A DNA stretch of 64,000 nt. Origin: Hyphomicrobiales bacterium. Its GTDB lineage: Bacteria > Pseudomonadota > Alphaproteobacteria > Rhizobiales > Rhizobiaceae. This document shows, piece by piece, positions 62,611 through 64,000 of this stretch. Under the pieces are notes generated by a model, which saw only the letters and a list, made by a program, of their open reading frames with translations, searched no databases and was not told the origin of the DNA. Position numbers and translations under genes: made by a program. How positions within the stretch are numbered: the first letter of the stretch is position 1; each line of letters begins with the position of its first letter. Where the stretch lies: the NCBI GenBank assembly GCA_900472925.1, contig UCJU01000020.1:1-64000 (forward strand), in the 5' to 3' direction.

Positions 62611-63333
62611 ATGGCATTGAACAAAGTCGTTCTCATCACCGGTGCATCGAGCGGTATCGGCGAAGGCATCGCCCGTGAACTGGCCGCTGCGGGCGCCAAG
62701 CTGGTTCTCGGTGCTAGACGGTTAGACCGCCTCGAGACGTTGGCGAGCGAACTCCGTCAGACGGGTGCCGAGGTGATCGCCCATCCGCTCGATGTGATGG
62801 ATCGTGATAGCGTTGCGGCTTTTGCGGAGGCTGGCCGCAAGGCGTTCGGGCCGATCGACGTCATCGTCAACAATGCGGGCATCATGCCGCTGTCGCTGAT
62901 GTCGTCTCTCAAAGTCGATGAGTGGGACCGCATGATCGACGTCAACATCAAGGGCGTGCTGTACGGCGTGGCCGCCGTGTTGCCGGAGATGACCCGCCGC
63001 AAATCCGGGCAGATCATCAACATCGCCTCCATCGGCGCCCTTGCCGTTTCGCCCACAGCGGCGGTCTATTGCGCCACCAAATTTGCGGTGCGTGCCATTT
63101 CAGATGGTCTGCGTCAGGAAAACACGGATATCCGCGTGACCTGCATCCACCCCGGCGTGGTGGAAAGCGAGCTGGCCAGCACCATCACCGATCCCGCCGC
63201 TGCGGAACTGATGAAGGGGTATCGCTCCATCGCGCTGAAACCCAACGCGATCGGTCGCGCCGTGCGGTTTGCCATCGAGCAGCCCGACGGTGTCGACGTC
63301 AACGAAATCGTTGTCCGCCCGACAGCCTCATGA
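62611..63333 (+). CDS. Short-chain dehydrogenase/reductase
   Basis: A 240-residue classical SDR. NAD(P) motif is LITGASSGIGEGIARELAAAG, followed by the NNAG motif (VIVNNAGIMPLSLMSSLKV), catalytic Ser in INIASIGALAVSP and YCATKFAV (YxxxK). The C-terminus (HPGVVESELASTITD...) is as in the clavaldehyde-dehydrogenase-like group. It reduces or oxidises an alcohol or ketone; substrate unknown. It is divergent from the LysR gene and 12 bases ahead of the Atu4866-like gene. Confidence 0.93.
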   Translation: MALNKVVLITGASSGIGEGIARELAAAGAKLVLGARRLDRLETLASELRQTGAEVIAHPLDVMDRDSVAAFAEAGRKAFGPIDVIVNNAGIMPLSLMSSLKVDEWDRMIDVNIKGVLYGVAAVLPEMTRRKSGQIINIASIGALAVSPTAAVYCATKFAVRAISDGLRQENTDIRVTCIHPGVVESELASTITDPAAAELMKGYRSIALKPNAIGRAVRFAIEQPDGVDVNEIVVRPTAS

Positions 63334-63345
63334 GGGGAGCAATCG

Positions 63346-63699
63346 ATGAACATGGTCTCGACCTCGGTTGCCATCGCACTGGCAACCGCCACCATCGATG
63401 GCATTTCACCCGCAGTCAACTCCACCACAGAGGCACAGATGACAAACTCAACATCCCAAAATCAGACGCACCCTTATCTCGGCATGTGGGTGACAGGCGA
63501 CGGCCATGTTCGCCAGGAACTGCTGCCGAATGGACGATATGACGAAGCGCGTGGCAATCGAAAAAGCGCCTATCAAGGGCGCTATGAGGTCAATGGCAAT
63601 CACATCGACTATTGGGACGATACGGGTTTTACCGCAGACGGGGAGTTCGTGGATGATGTGCTGTATCACGGGGGAATGATTTTTCATCGGGAGAGATGA
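63346..63699 (+). CDS. Atu4866-like domain protein
   Basis: A 117-residue protein with a short hydrophobic N-terminus (MNMVSTSVAIALATATIDG) and the domain HPYLGMWVTGDGHVRQELLPNGRYDEARGNRKSAYQGRYEVNGNHIDYWDDTGFTADGEF, which matches the Atu4866-type family, a small beta-barrel known from Agrobacterium by structure but not function. The true start may be internal at 63439 (MTNSTSQNQTHPYLG). It is likely co-transcribed with the SDR gene, and the pair is widespread in proteobacteria. Confidence 0.85.
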   Translation: MNMVSTSVAIALATATIDGISPAVNSTTEAQMTNSTSQNQTHPYLGMWVTGDGHVRQELLPNGRYDEARGNRKSAYQGRYEVNGNHIDYWDDTGFTADGEFVDDVLYHGGMIFHRER

Positions 63700-63706
63700 T
63701 CTCTTC

Positions 63707-63735
63707 CTCATTCCTGTGACAAGCACAGGAATGAG
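63707..63735. terminator. Hairpin between convergent genes
   Basis: Perfect 12-base arms CTCATTCCTGTG and CACAGGAATGAG around loop ACAAG. It lacks a T-run, so it may end transcription only weakly, or simply stabilise the mRNA ends between the Atu4866-like gene and the DUF853 gene. Confidence 0.6.
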
Positions 63736-63775
63736 GGGCACCACCACAGTCTTTTGACGAAGGCCGTGTCGTATC

Positions 63776-64000
63776 CTACCGTCGCAAACTCCCCAAGATA
63801 CCACGCACAAGGGCCCGTCCAACCGAACTTGCCACGGTGCGGGCTGCGCTCTTCATTGCCGCCTCGATCACCGTTTCGCGCTGATAGCCGCCAGCCTTCC
63901 GTTTCGCGCCGGTGGTGGAGGCCTGTGTTGGCTCTTCGTCGCCAAAGCCGGGCAGCTTCCAGCGGCTGGCCGCAGTATCCGGTTGGCTGGCCTGTTCTTC
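63776..64000 (-). CDS. DUF853 / HerA-like ATPase, C-terminal part
   Basis: The last 74 residues of a protein whose start lies beyond the window. The visible tail is a Pro/Ser/Lys-rich linker (QASTTGAKRKAGGYQRETVIE), then the amphipathic end AAMKSAARTVASSVGRALVRGILGSLRR, which is the conserved C-terminus of YjgR/DUF853 proteins, a HerA-type helicase-like ATPase family. The ATPase motifs themselves are outside the window, so the assignment rests on this tail. Confidence 0.75.
   Translation of the reverse strand, partial: EEQASQPDTAASRWKLPGFGDEEPTQASTTGAKRKAGGYQRETVIEAAMKSAARTVASSVGRALVRGILGSLRR

Overview
The window reads as chromosomal DNA of a Rhizobiaceae alphaproteobacterium, most likely Agrobacterium or a close Rhizobium relative. 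This rests on the GC-rich codon use and on recognisable families: a bet osmoprotectant operon, rhizobial-type asparaginase, OhrR/Ohr, DUF3750, an Atu4866-type protein, several L,D-transpeptidases and a Rhizobiaceae-type intergenic palindrome. Identification is from reading the proteins; no database search was run. No rRNA, CRISPR array, intact insertion sequence or prophage was seen. One tRNA (Gln, UUG) is present.

Layout. 0-16.6 kb is mostly housekeeping and envelope functions: the end of a chemoreceptor, pyruvate phosphate dikinase, two small lipoproteins, a DUF1499 membrane protein, a DCC oxidoreductase, an MBL hydrolase with a cupin, tRNA-Gln, a general stress protein, a DUF2161 nuclease-like protein, a large AI-2E family permease, a D-Ala-D-Ala carboxypeptidase, a Tat-type malate:quinone oxidoreductase and a LacI regulator. 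16.7-22.4 kb is a compact surface-polymer locus: a 25-residue membrane peptide, a GT2 glycosyltransferase, a coiled-coil CDP-glycerol-transferase-like protein, and an operon of HAD phosphatase, sugar/polyol nucleotidyltransferase and methyltransferase. A decayed second copy of the small peptide and its terminator lies inside it. 22.5-30.2 kb is sulfur assimilation, with cysH-cysD-cysN on the minus strand and sbp-cysT-cysW-cysA on the plus strand.

30.3-34.6 kb holds a MazF/PemK-like toxin-antitoxin pair, a quinone oxidoreductase, an EAL-CBS-GGDEF protein and an orphan ParD. 34.9-39.2 kb is the choline-to-glycine-betaine operon betI-betB-(AT-rich unknown gene)-betA behind a perfect 14-bp inverted repeat. 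39.4-47.3 kb has a ClC channel, DUF3750 protein, asparaginase, GST, a PAS-GAF-GGDEF cyclase, and a divergent MarR/MFS multidrug pair with a clear operator-promoter. 47.4-50.2 kb is a DNA-repair pair (ligase-associated exonuclease and ATP-dependent DNA ligase) separated by a 158-bp palindromic repeat.

50.3-64 kb is more accessory: an exported alpha/beta hydrolase, two tandem L,D-transpeptidases, a TM2 protein, an AraC regulator, an EthD protein, two minus-strand genes (isochorismatase-like hydrolase, nucleotidyltransferase) whose stop codons both lie in copies of the same 48-bp repeat, ohrR/ohr, a Xre-RES toxin-antitoxin module, a MarR-controlled DUF899/DUF1579/VOC operon, a LysR/SDR/Atu4866-like set and the tail of a DUF853 ATPase. 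The best candidates for something little described are the 17-22 kb polymer locus with its duplicated microprotein, the gene-end repeats near 55 kb, and the unknown gene inside the bet operon.
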